Below, piece after piece: positions 34,596-46,400 of a DNA stretch of 64,000 nt (positions within the stretch are counted from its first letter, which is position 1; each line of letters starts with the position of its first letter). The position numbers were made by a program, and so were the translations under genes. Source of the DNA: Brasenia schreberi (Eukaryota > Streptophyta > Magnoliopsida > Nymphaeales > Cabombaceae); NCBI GenBank assembly GCA_036023115.1, contig JAYKKT010000073.1, positions 17,918,501 to 17,982,500 on the forward strand. The letters are read 5' to 3'. Under the pieces are notes generated by a model. It was not told the origin of the DNA and did no database searches. It saw only the letters and a list, made by a program, of their open reading frames with translations.

Positions 34596-37500
34596 ATGGG
34601 CACAAGTACCATTGAAGGAGATCATCTTTCTCGTTTCCTGCAAATGCTTGGAAGGTATTTACTTCTAACTAGAATCAAAATGTAAAGCCTTCTTGTTTTA
34701 AGGGCATCCTGTCATTCTTTGTATGCTGCTATGTGGGAAAATACTTCGTTGGTATCGGTAAAGAGGTGCTACTGAATAGCGTACATTGACAACATTCAGT
34801 TTCTGCAAGTACAAATCAATGCCTGTTTGGGACCATGTTGAGTACCTAATGTTCTCAAGAATTACCAGGAGTGTGTGTGTCATTTCATTCAAACATTCAG
34901 TGGGAAATGAAACTATTTATCCTGCCTTTATTTGAAGCTCTGATCACTTTAGAGATGTGGAAGGTTGGTGACAGTTGGAAACAAAACAAACAGTATGGTG
35001 GATAAGGGAGTTAAGGTTATATTATAAGTCGTTCAAGAGAAATAGAACATAAAGATGAAATGCAGTACGAATCTCACATGATTGAGATTTTGGTATGTGC
35101 AGATCTTTTGAAGCATAAAGGACCAATTGCAGTGTTGAGTTCTTTTTAAGGAGATAAAACATTTGATACCACGAATACGAGCAATCAATTGGATAATGAG
35201 GAGATAACAACACAAAGTATGCAACAAGACTATTATCCTCCAACAAAAGTTTGGGGCTGGTCAACTTTTAGGGATCATCCAAGACAGGAATGCTGGTTCT
35301 TTCAAGTGATTGCTGGTTGTATCCATATTCTTAGCTAATTTTAATCCCGGCATGGATCCTTATTTCTTTTGTCAGAACTTCTGGCAACTTTATTTGGTAG
35401 TGTAGCATGTCAACCGATGAATCTGCAGTATCTGTTCAAAGAAAAGTGAGGCTGTACCTGCAAACTATTGCATCCATCATAACTAGGGACAAAGTTTCTT
35501 GTAAAGCGGGGAGATGTTATTGAAGATCGACCATTCAAAAACATCTTCTCTTTTGGTGGCTCTTTTGAAGGTCATTCTCGTAAAAACCGATCAATTTTAT
35601 TTGATTTGTAATTCGTCCAAGTGGCATCCAAATAGCTACAAATTATTTTGATTTAGAATTCCTCTGCATGGCAACCCAAGAGATGAGAGTCTTTTAATAT
35701 GCCTGTGTGTTATTTAGCATGGAAATAATGCCCTAAATTCTATTTTATTTGTAATTCACTTACATGGCATCCTACGAATTTCAAAATCTAGTAGTGCTTC
35801 AAATTGTATTTTTGACAAGGAAATACTTGCAAAATGCTTCAATGAGATCATCGTGGGGAAGTATTCACTATATCTATTTTATGTTTTGACAAGGAAATAG
35901 AATTGGCTAAACTTTCAAGAGCAGTCCTGAGAAGATTTGGACTAAGGTATCTTTATAATGTAGGAGTTAGCACGATATTCAGTTATCTGCTTGTATGGAA
36001 TTTCTTTCTTTAGACTCATCACAGCCTGGAAAGGGTTACACTCACATAGGCATTCTTTTTACAAGAAAAATATTTGTGTAAAACTTATTCCACAAAGTAC
36101 CTGCTTTCCAGACTCTCATGTGGAACTTCCCTTTCAATCCCAGGGTAGTCATTATTTGTTCTTTATGCAGTGGATCCAGCATATTCCAGCTTCTAATTTC
36201 ATAGAATTTTCAATTCAAGAATTTTGACTGGTTATCTGATCCTGGTGCAGCAACAATTTTCTTTAGGCATCAATGACACAACACGTATACTAGAGAGGAT
36301 GTTCAGAACTGGGTCATCTGTGAGTGACAAAGAATCAGTAGTTCAATTTCAAGTATGTTCCTCTTAATTGGGCTGTTTCCCATATTGTATTTGAATCTCT
36401 TATTTTAATGGTGATGCACATGCTTCAGGAATGTTTTGTAGGTTCCCGTTTGTTGTTATTGTGTTGGAAATTCATTTCATGCATTCATATTCTTCTTATT
36501 ATTAATGTGTTTGTAACTGTAAAACTGGTCTTTGTAAGGATTTGTGATATAACACGAACACATGGATTTTAGTTTATTGAAGTTTCATTGGGTTTGTTTT
36601 GCTTTCCACGGGTTCATTAAGTGTATGCTACTGAGAGATTGAGGAAGCGGAATATATATATATATATATATATGTACATATGTATGTATGTATAAATAGA
36701 TAGATAGATATAGATTGAAGCATTAGACCTCACTTCGCTGATCCCTCTGGGTAGATACAAAAATTTATGTTCGATGGACTTACAAAGGTGTTTCAAATAA
36801 CACGATTTTGCTGTCTTGCATTGTTATTGCAAAAAAGAGGAAACATTAGAAAACGCCATGATATTTGTTTTCAGGAGATTTTCAATCGTCAGAGATCTTC
36901 CCTGAGATGTTAACTTCTCTCTGTAAACTGAGGATATCATGATAATTGAAAAATCTTGTCAGGATTGATGACTATGGTATTAGCGTCCTTGTAAAGAACA
37001 TGTACTGCTTCATTTCGGTCTTGTGGTACCTTTGCATGTGCTGGAGTTCTAGCTGCTGGAGCCATGGTACTCCCTTCTGATTTTTTCTTGGATAGCATTT
37101 TTGATAATTATGCCAATTATTATGGATTTGATATACGGATCATACTGTTGTTTAAGATGTCTTTGCATCTTCTGTTTTATACTTATGATCTAGTTGAGGA
37201 ATTCGCAAAGTCCTTATTTGAGCATCTTAACTTTTTTGTTCATGTCATATTGAATCAGATATGAAATGTTTAAACTGAAGTCTTTGGCGAAGAAAACAGC
37301 GAGTACATCTGTTACTGTGGTGTTCTGATCGCTTGTTCTCCAAGTAGGTGGTACTATTAGCGTCGGATTGCAATCCAATGTGGCTGATAATGCATTTCCC
37401 AAGTTTGGCTTCCAGTAAAGGAGTCCCTCTAATCTTCATTTAGGATAACAAGGCAGGGTCTTTGCGTCTTGGTGAACTTGTGAAGCTGAAGACAGCCGTG

Positions 37501-37931
37501 GTTCTTGGGGTAAAGGTCTGAACCAGATGATCTAATCACCCTCTCTTTTAGGGGCTTTTACTTCTCAAATTGTAAAGTTATTATGCCCAAGTATTGTGTT
37601 TTTTCATGTAGTCCAATGCAAGCAATGTCAACAAGTTCATCGTTGAGGTTTTGGATAGAAGGTTACTCATTGAGGAATAGAGTAGTTGCAATCAGTGCGT
37701 TCGAAGTTATGCAAATGCAACGAAGGAATGCAAATACAAGACATCGAATGTTTGAAGGTAAGCATCATATTTCTGTTGTTCAAGGCGGCTATCATTGTAA
37801 AAGAACCTGAATGTAAATTTATGTGGTCGCCTTCTTTTCCAGATCACTCTAAAAGACGAGCATGCAGCTCTACACTCATGGGTATTTGATGTATTTCCAG
37901 AACAATATGCTACCAATACAATTTTGGGAAC
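34596..37931 (+). pseudogene. L7Ae/Pop3-Rpp38-type RNA-binding protein locus, incomplete
   Basis: Exon-like segments in order match the L7Ae/L30e/Gadd45 fold, as in RNase P/MRP subunit Pop3/Rpp38. At 34596-34654: MGTSTIEGDHLSRFLQMLG then a GT donor. At 36251-36352, after GGTGCAG: QQFSLGINDTTRILERM (compare GxNxxTRxLER in the family), ending at GTATGT. At about 36975-37060: TMVLAS and, one frame over, LVVPLHVL, matching the hydrophobic strand and VPLxxL of the family but broken by a stop and frameshift. At 37444-37515: DNKAGSLRLGELVKLKTAVV, continuing LGVK. At 37612-37661: SNASNVNKFIVEVLDRR. A last piece from about 37852 reads ITLKDEHAALHSWVFDVFP to a stop near 37937. The joins between the first two exons do not agree in phase, and the middle is frameshifted. 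I therefore treat it as a probable pseudogene, though missed small exons could rescue it. Confidence 0.5.
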
Positions 37932-38189
37932 CTCATGACACCCCGGTAAACAAACGAACCAGAGTTTTGTTATTTCCCTTAAATTATTCATTCATACTCC
38001 TATTAACTTTGTATTAGCAAAGTCAAATGTAGGGACTATCTTGGGTGCTTCATGACAAACTTTGCTTTTTCCTGGCCTGGATTAAGTTAGTCATTAGCTA
38101 ATAAATTGCAGCCGTGACTGCAATTAATTGGGTTATGTCGTGACATCTTTCATATGCTCTCAAGCTATAGGTGTAAGAGCACGATATCA

Positions 38190-38730
38190 TTAGTATATTC
38201 ACGGTTCTGTTTGGTTCGGTTCTAGCCTCAACCTCGAACCAGTTGTTACTTGTGGTTCCTGATATTTTGAGAACCGAACCAAATCGTGGGCATGATCAAA
38301 ACCGAACCAACTGTTCTAAGCCACAATTCTTATTTTGATGTTGGTTAAAAACTGTCGTGGGTGGCACCCTTCCTCAAAAAGAAATTAATTTAACATCATG
38401 TAGTTAATAACCATGTATCATATATTAATCAGATAAGAACAAATACCATACTTGATATTAACCAAAAGGCCAAGCAAAGCATGTTTTGTTTAAATCTTTA
38501 TGACCCATTTTATAGTAACCATGGATCCCCTCCCTCTCTCTGCTTGCCTTCTCGATACAGTATTAAAACTTTCTTTCTCTTTTTCTACCAGTTCAGTTCG
38601 ATTTGGTTCGAACACTAATCATGAACAGAACCAGCCATTATTTCTCCTATTAGAATCAAATCAAACCAAACCGATGAACCCAACCACCCGCTGCAGTTCA
38701 GTTCCAGAAATTCCTTGAAGCTTTGTTTGA
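38190..38730. repeat. GGTTCGG/CCGAACC-rich repeat
   Basis: Motifs such as GGTTCGGTTC, GAACCGAACC and CAAACCAAACCG recur in both orientations. This is typical of a small plant transposon with subterminal repeats. Ends and target duplication could not be fixed. Confidence 0.4.
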
Positions 38731-39824
38731 GAAGTAGATTTGAAATGGGTATAGAGAGATGAAGATTAAGTGCCGGGTGGGCTTGGAGTGCATTTGAAGG
38801 AAATAGAATTTAGGTTACTTTACTCATTTTGAACGGGTTAAGTAAGGTTCTGTAAGATCAGATCACTATGTTAAGAGTGTGGACTTTGAGTCTAGTTCGA
38901 GCTCAACTCATTCCAGATCAAACCGTGCAACTTTTTCATGTAAACTATAAAAGCTCCAGTTTTGAATTAATCTGGTTTGTGGTGTTGGTTTAGTTGGTTC
39001 CTGATCCACAAGTAAATCGACTAGAGCAAGACGCTGAGCTAGGCCTATTCACCATTAAGCTCAATCTTCAGTTATATTAGCACTTACTCTTGGACTTGCA
39101 TTCAAGCGTTATTTTTTTAAAGAAGATATGAATTGCTTGAACTCTTGAACATGCAGTCAGACGCTCAGCGCCTATAGTAGTGCCACTGAACTTAGTTCTA
39201 AAGATCGACTCGGCTCTCTCAACCAATGTCTCCTTCTTCCATAATACCAGAACTGGCAGTTCTCAATTCTATTTTTATAAGTTTTTTTTGAAAGATTTGT
39301 CATTTTTTTCCAAATGAAAAAAAAGGCGTCCATTTATGAACCCTAACCAAACCGAAGCCGATCATGTCCACATCCAATAAAGAATGAATGAATAAACAAG
39401 ACACTATCAATATAGACAGGTACTTTCGCAACAAATTCAACCAAATTAGATATATACACATTTAGAATTGACTCGGGAGCAAAACTGGATCTGAAAAATA
39501 GCAGTTTAGTCTGATTGGCATCAGCGGACGAGTCAAGAGACTTTTAACCCAAATCCAACGTCATGACTAACACGATATTGGTTGGTGGTTCAAATATATC
39601 CGAACTGTTAGACATCCAGAGTCCTAAACAAAATAAGATGGCCTTCATCTTGAGGACAAATCTTTCACGTCCATTTCGTGTCGACCTTAGGGTGACACAT
39701 AACGACGAGACGTGTCGGATACGTGTCTATTATGGCTTGATTGGACAGACCTAGTGCGATTGAGAATCGAATCCGGTTCCTGGTTTGGGTAACCGTTGTT
39801 CGGACGTGGTGGAAATTCGATCAC
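38731..39824. other. Upstream region of the ZFWD gene
   Basis: No gene seen. A weakly coding-like frame at 39563-39754 has no motif. Confidence 0.4.
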
Positions 39825-40411
39825 CTATATAGCCAGCTCTGTCCCTCCTACCCCCACTAGCCCCTGCTTCTTCGTGTAGAGAGAGACAAAGTAGGTGGGG
39901 CTTTTAGGGTCTGTAATCGTTTTTCTCCCTCTCTCATTGATCGACCGATCCATCGTCTTAGTTCACGACGTTTCTAAGGCGTCGTGAATCTTCCCGGGTT
40001 TCGTCGAGCTAGTCGTATATCGAAACTTTAGTGATCAAGAAAATTCTCACCTTATCAGGTTCGTTGCTAATCTTTACCATTGTTCCAATCTCCGTTTCCT
40101 GTTCGTATGACCATATCACCGTCTTCATCGTCATTGTCCCCCGCGGAGATCTCTGTTTACTGTTTGTCGTCACTTATCTTCTAAGATGCGATTTGATGCT
40201 GATCCATCAATATAGGGTTTTCGACCCGTGGATGATATTATCGTCACCGTTGATTTATTTATCTTTATGGAATTCCAAGGTTTTGCATAGATTGTATTTG
40301 TATTGGAGCTGTTATCGGTGGACGACGTTTGAAGGGGGCGAAGTTGATTGTTCCTGAATTAGGGTTTTCTTATTGTTGTTTGTGGATGTTTCATGTTTGT
40401 TTCGCATAGCT
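39825..40411 (+). promoter_or_regulatory. TATA box and 5' leader of the ZFWD gene
   Basis: CTATATAG at 39825-39832 is a good TATA box, placing the start near 39855-39865. The leader then contains a GAGAGAGA stretch, CT-rich sequence and a GC-rich inverted motif (GACGTTTCTAAGGCGTCG, about 39967-39984). It runs to the ATG at 40412. A 5' UTR intron is possible but not proved. Confidence 0.6.
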
Positions 40412-43400
40412 ATGGATGTGGAATTTGTTAATAAAGGAGGGAATAAGAGGGTGCATCACCGTCTTGGGCTGATGGGCAAGAATTCCACTCCAAAGATTTG
40501 TTATTTTTGGCAAGAGGGTAGATGCACCAAGCCAAATTGTCCTTTTCTGCACGGGGAAGCGTCTGGTGGGATTGATAGAGCGAGCACCAACAATGGCGTG
40601 GACGCAACGAAGCGGCCCAATCAAATAAAGAATCTGCAGAATAACGGCGGGCCTCTTGTTCAAAGAAGTTCTATGAGTCACAAGTGGGGAAGAGGCGTAA
40701 ATGCAGGCGGTGGTGGTGTCGGCTGTGGGGCTTCAGAAAGCCTCAGGAAGAACAAGTGGGGAAGAGGCGTAAATGCAGGCGGTGTTGGTGTCGGCTGCGC
40801 GGCTTCGGAAGGCCTCAGGAAGACTCAAAACAAAGTAGACAAAGTATGCAGTTTCTGGATGTCGGGCCACTGCAATCGTGGCGATGCCTGCAATTTTCTT
40901 CACTCTTTCTTTGTGGGCGAAGGGTTTACGTTCGTAACTACTCTCAGTGGGCATGAAAAGGTGTTCTATCTTGGATTTCTCGTTGGGTTCTGGTGAATTT
41001 TGCATCTTCTTATGCGATTGAAAAGGTTCCTTGTAGCAGGCTGTGCGTGGGATTGTGCTTCCTTCAGGTTCAGATAAACTATACGCAGGCAGTGTAGACG
41101 AATCGGTTAGGATTTGGGATTGCCAGACTGGACAGGTATTTTGAATATTCTAGGTTTTCTTTTTGATTTTTTACATCTTCGGGTTCTTGGTTTTATGCAT
41201 TCTTAAAATGTTATGATGTCATTATTCCCACTTTTGCTTCCCTTTTCGATTAGTGTACCACGTCTATCAAGTTACCCGGTCAAGTTGGCTGCATGATCAG
41301 TGAAGGCCCGTGGGTGTTTGTTGGCGTACCTAATTTCGTCAAGGTAAATGTTTTTGTTTTGGATAATAGTGAATAGCGGACAATATTTTTCTGGAAAATT
41401 CGTTCCAGTTTCTTGTTTGTGGATTTCATTAGGCAGAAGCTAGTTTTGTTCATAAGTCGCCAATCTATAATAGAACTTATATATGTCTCACAGACGTGGA
41501 ACATCCAAACTGCCACGGACCTTACACTTAATGGACCAGTTGGGCAGGTGCATGCGCTTGCTGTGGGAAATGGGATGCTTTTGGCTGGAGTACAGGTCAG
41601 TATCTTATGGAGAATATGAAGATGAGAATCTCATATATTAGAATTTGTAAAGCATGATGTTTATATTTATTCATTCTTTTTCTCTATGAAAGATGAAGTG
41701 TCTTCAATGTTTAATTGGTTTTAAGTTGTACAGACGCATATGCACCTGTGTGCTTTGCCTCGTATAAAGTTGTTTTGTTTTGAATGCTGCAGGATGGTAA
41801 CATACTGGGATGGAGATTCAGCGGAGTCTCCAACTCCTTTGAGCCAGCTGTTTCACTTTCAGGACATACACATTCTGTTGTCTCGTTAGTCTTTGGAGCC
41901 AACAGACTGTTTTCAGGTTCTATGGATAAGACTATAAAGGTTAGATTGGAAAACATCTTCAGTTTTACACCTGTAAGCACAGCGGTTACTTGATGTGCTT
42001 CTTTAGTAATGGGCTTTTGTTTATCTCCAAGTTGCATGACTCTCTTGTGAATCTTATGCATATATAAATCTATGTTTCTGTATTCAAATGGCTTAGCATT
42101 ATATATACAGATTGAAGTCAAGTTGGGATTCATTGCTTATCTACATGTGGATGTTGGATTGATGAGTTTGCTGGAGTTGTTTCAAATAAGTATGTGAAAA
42201 GAACTTATTGAATTGCTTTACCATTTCATCTCGAGATATGGAAGCAACATAATAAAAAAATTCTTTGATTTTGTGGTTCTCTTTTTTCTGTTTGAATCTG
42301 GATATGAGGACCCTATGGGATGATTCAGGGCTAGCATAGACAAAACCCGGAAAAAAGATTGACGGTTCAGTGATGTACCTCTGCAGTAAGATAAACTTTT
42401 TTTTTGTGGGTGTCTATCTGTCTGATGTTGCCAACAAAGGTCATCAAGCACCATTAAGTCTTCAAAGTTGTTTTTGATCTTCTGTATGATGAGCTCTTTG
42501 ATGTTCCATATGGAAGTTTCTTTTTGGATGACATTTGTCAAAAGCAACAAATTGATTACATAATACATCAACCTCTGATGGCATAATTGGTAGTTAGAAA
42601 ATGCATACAGATACCACCTTACCCTTAACCATATTGAAGTCTTTTCCCACGCTCGGTGGAATTTGATAAAGTATGCAACAGGAGCACATATTAGGTCGCT
42701 ATTCGTGACCAAGCATGTTTAACTTTGGAGTTCTTATGGGATCAGTGCATTATTATTGGAAGGATACCATCCTCTGGGAAAACTTATAAAAGCTTGACAA
42801 TGTTTTATGTAACTGTTGGCATACAACCCTCCTTTATGTGGGGATTGATCAGCTATGTAAGAATAAAACCCTTAAAGCACATATTAGGTCGTGATTCTTG
42901 GCTGAGCATGTTTAACTTCGGACTTCTTATGGGATCAGTGTATTATTATTGGAAGGATAATATCCTCGGGCAAAACTTATAAAAGTCTGACAGTGTTTTG
43001 TGTAACTCTTGGCTTCTTAATTCAACCCTCCTTTACGTGGGGATTGATCAGCCATGTAAGGGTAAACCTTCTAATCTAAAACTAATTACAGTTTTGAACT
43101 TCCTTTGGACATCATGTAATCATATTGCTAATAATAATCCACCAAAAGCTGAAATACATGTTGTTCATCTTACAATTCATCGTTTTGTGTCTTTGTTTTT
43201 ACTCTAGGAGTAAAATAAGGATTTTTAGGAAGACATCGTTGAAAACCAGTACCTTTCTCGTATTTGCATCTCTCTTTCATGAGTATACACAACTCTATGT
43301 CCCAAGGATACGACACTGAGGTATGAAAGAGTGACACTTGTGCAAAGACAAATACTATGTCTGACACCTTAAAGGTAAACAATACTGGACATAGTCAAGG

Positions 43401-46400
43401 ACTCAAGATAGCCAACTTTTATTGATAATATACTTGGTCAAGGTATCATAGTCCATTTTTGTGTGAATGTTTTGCAAAAGTTAGGTTTTTGGACTTCTTT
43501 TTTCATTACACGACCTTCAAATGCGCCCTTCCCATTCTTGAAGTGCCCTTGCCATTTAGCCACCTTTTCATTGTCCGCTGCACCTTGTAAAATGTGTGTG
43601 AGTGTGTGCATTGTATGTGTGTATGAGAGACAGTCACATGCAAGGGGGTTTATTTATACCCCTCTCCCTCCGATTATGTTATTTATATATAATTTATCGC
43701 ATATAAACAACACAACAAGTAGCGTATACAAGAAGATTTATATTTCAAAAATTCTGAATATATATTAGAAAAAATAACATAGACACACACTTTGCCATGT
43801 CCCGACTCCCAACACTTTGAGATGTTTTAAAATAGACCAAACAGGGGCTGGCTGATCCACTCTTCAAGAATTAACTGTTAAATCTCTGTAGTATTTGTAT
43901 CTAAGTGGTATGAACAAAGTGATATCTAACTAGAATTATTATGGTGGCAGAAGGAGATAGCAAAAAACCTGCTGTTGGTATACTGTAAGTAGTGGATAGA
44001 GCTAATGGCTAGCTTTGCAGATCAACAACTGGCAGGCTGGTTAACATCATGTGAGGAACAAATAAAAGAGAGAATTGTCTTCTATTTTGTGTGACATTAG
44101 ATTCTGTGTTGTCATTTAATCCCTTATGGGATGCCAAACCAATTTAGGGAACCCCCACAGAAGTGTTCAATTACTTTGTACTTGTCAGCTTCATAAGTGA
44201 GAAAAGGTAGAGCTGCTGCTGAAGGGAAGGTGGTCCCCATAGGGAGGTAGAGTCGTCTGATTTTGATGTTTCGTAAGAACTGATTTGGTAAAACTCTTAT
44301 TTTGCGTACCAGAAAAAGTAATTATATGTAATTATATGGAACCTAGTTCAGATTGGGTTAGTTATACGACTCATTCATGCAGGAAAGTTTACCAGGTTGT
44401 GTCTGATGTTTGGCCATTGGTTTCTATCTTAGAAAGGAAAAAGGCAGTCTGGACAGTTTTGGCTCATTTATATCTTCTTATTAGGAACATAAAACTGATA
44501 TTTACCACTTAGCTATGCATTGTTGGCCAAATATTAATTTGTCATGAATTGGTGTCTTAAGAAGCTATCATTTGCTGGGTTTTTTGTAACTTAGGGGGAC
44601 TTCTTATTTCACTGGTACATATTTCTGTTTTGTACTCTCTTCACTCCACAGGATGTCATGGTAAAAGATAGTTCTCTTTGTGGAGATTTTCCCTTTCTAG
44701 TTCTTTTTCTCTAGCAATTTGCACTTTCCATATCTATACACTTTGTTTTTGCACCACTCTCATGTAGCTTTCTTTCAGGTGTGGAACCTTGAGACCCTTC
44801 AATGCCTGCAGACACTATCAGATCACACTTCTGTTGTTATGTCTCTTCTTTGCTGGAAAGATTTTCTATTATCTTCCTCTTTGGACAGAACTGTGAAGGT
44901 CTGTTACCCTCTCAATTTAAAAGTTGATGCTTATTCTTTGATTTCTGTTGTTAGTTTCTTAATATTGCTGGTCCAACTTGAATATGAGTTTGGCTTTTCA
45001 TAATTTATTTCAGGTATGGGTGGCTAAGGCAAATGGGGGTTTAGAAGTAACATACACACATAAGGAAGAACATGTAAGTTACTTTTACCTTGATCATGTT
45101 TTTCCCTTTTTCAGTTACATGCTTCTTTCTGCTGATCGATATGACATTTCCAGAACTGAAACAGATACTGTTGTGCTGCTTATATTTTCCAACCACATGG
45201 CTGGACGGATTAGGCATTCTTTTTTCCTTGTGGGTGGCTTTTGCACCATCTTTTTCTTCATTTTTCTACTAAGCTGTTCTCTATTTCATGTATTCTGCTT
45301 TTCTTGTTTGTAAATACTGCTATATTAGTAGCTTATGCTGCATTTGTGTATATATGTCATATATGTGTGTGTATGTTTGTTTGTATGCACACACACATAC
45401 ATATACATACAGATATGCATGCGTTTATACATACGTACATACATAATTGCATACATATAGATATGTGTATATATAGTATAACAAGTAACATATTTTAAGA
45501 TTTGTACCTGAAATATTTGCTACTGCGCTATGATCCTTCCATGAGTAACTTTTTTTTGTTCAGACAATGAGAAGGTCAATACAGTGCCATGAGAATTTTT
45601 TGAACCATGCACATTTTGAGAACGATGATAGATGTTATTTGTTCATTAGACTGTTAGTTTAAAAAATGACTTTTTGTTATTTAATATCTAGAAACAATTT
45701 GAATGTTCAAAATTATCAAAAAAGATTAACAAATAATGAAACGTTGTGTGTACGCTAGGTACGCTTTGCTAATTGTGTGTTGCTGCTGTATTCCTTTCTG
45801 TAGACATGGAGTCTAGAGAGTATGTTGTTCTGACAGATGTGAAACTGAGAAATGCACAAACTACTTTTGATTTTACTAGCTTATGAACTCTTAAGGATAG
45901 CCTAGTGTTTTTAATTGCATTTAAAGTGTGATCATATTTTGCTACAGAAACCTCAGTGTGTTTGCAATTTTAGGCTACCCATAAAGTCTAGCAACCCAAG
46001 AACACGTGTCCTCTTGTGAATGTTCTCTGCACGCCAACCACTTATCATTTATCAAGGTTTTAAAGCGTATGCCATGATTCTTCAGCCTATTAGCTGAACA
46101 TTGTGTGCACATGAATGTTGTAATTAGCCTATTGGCATTAAATATTAAAAAATAACAACAACAACAACTAAGCCTTTTCCCATGCTAGACGGGGCCGGCT
46201 ACATGGATTCTTTGTTTCCACATAGCCCTATCATGTGCTATGTTAGGGCTTAACTCACAATAAGCTAGATCATTCTTTATTGTTTCTTTCCAACACTTTT
46301 GTGGTTGTCCTCTACCTCTTTTAATACTTTTAAAATCTAGCTTTTCATACCTTCTTAAAGGTGCTTCTTTTGATCTTCTTTCTATATGTCCAATCCATCT

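Noticed and set aside
35894..35945. Possible second exon of the L7Ae-like gene (EIELAKLSRAVLRRFGL)
   Set aside because: It resembles what the family has at that place, but its phases agree with neither the preceding nor the following exon.
40391..41005. Open frames opposite ZFWD exon 1
   Set aside because: Shadows of the duplicated, GC-rich exon; no motif and no splice context.
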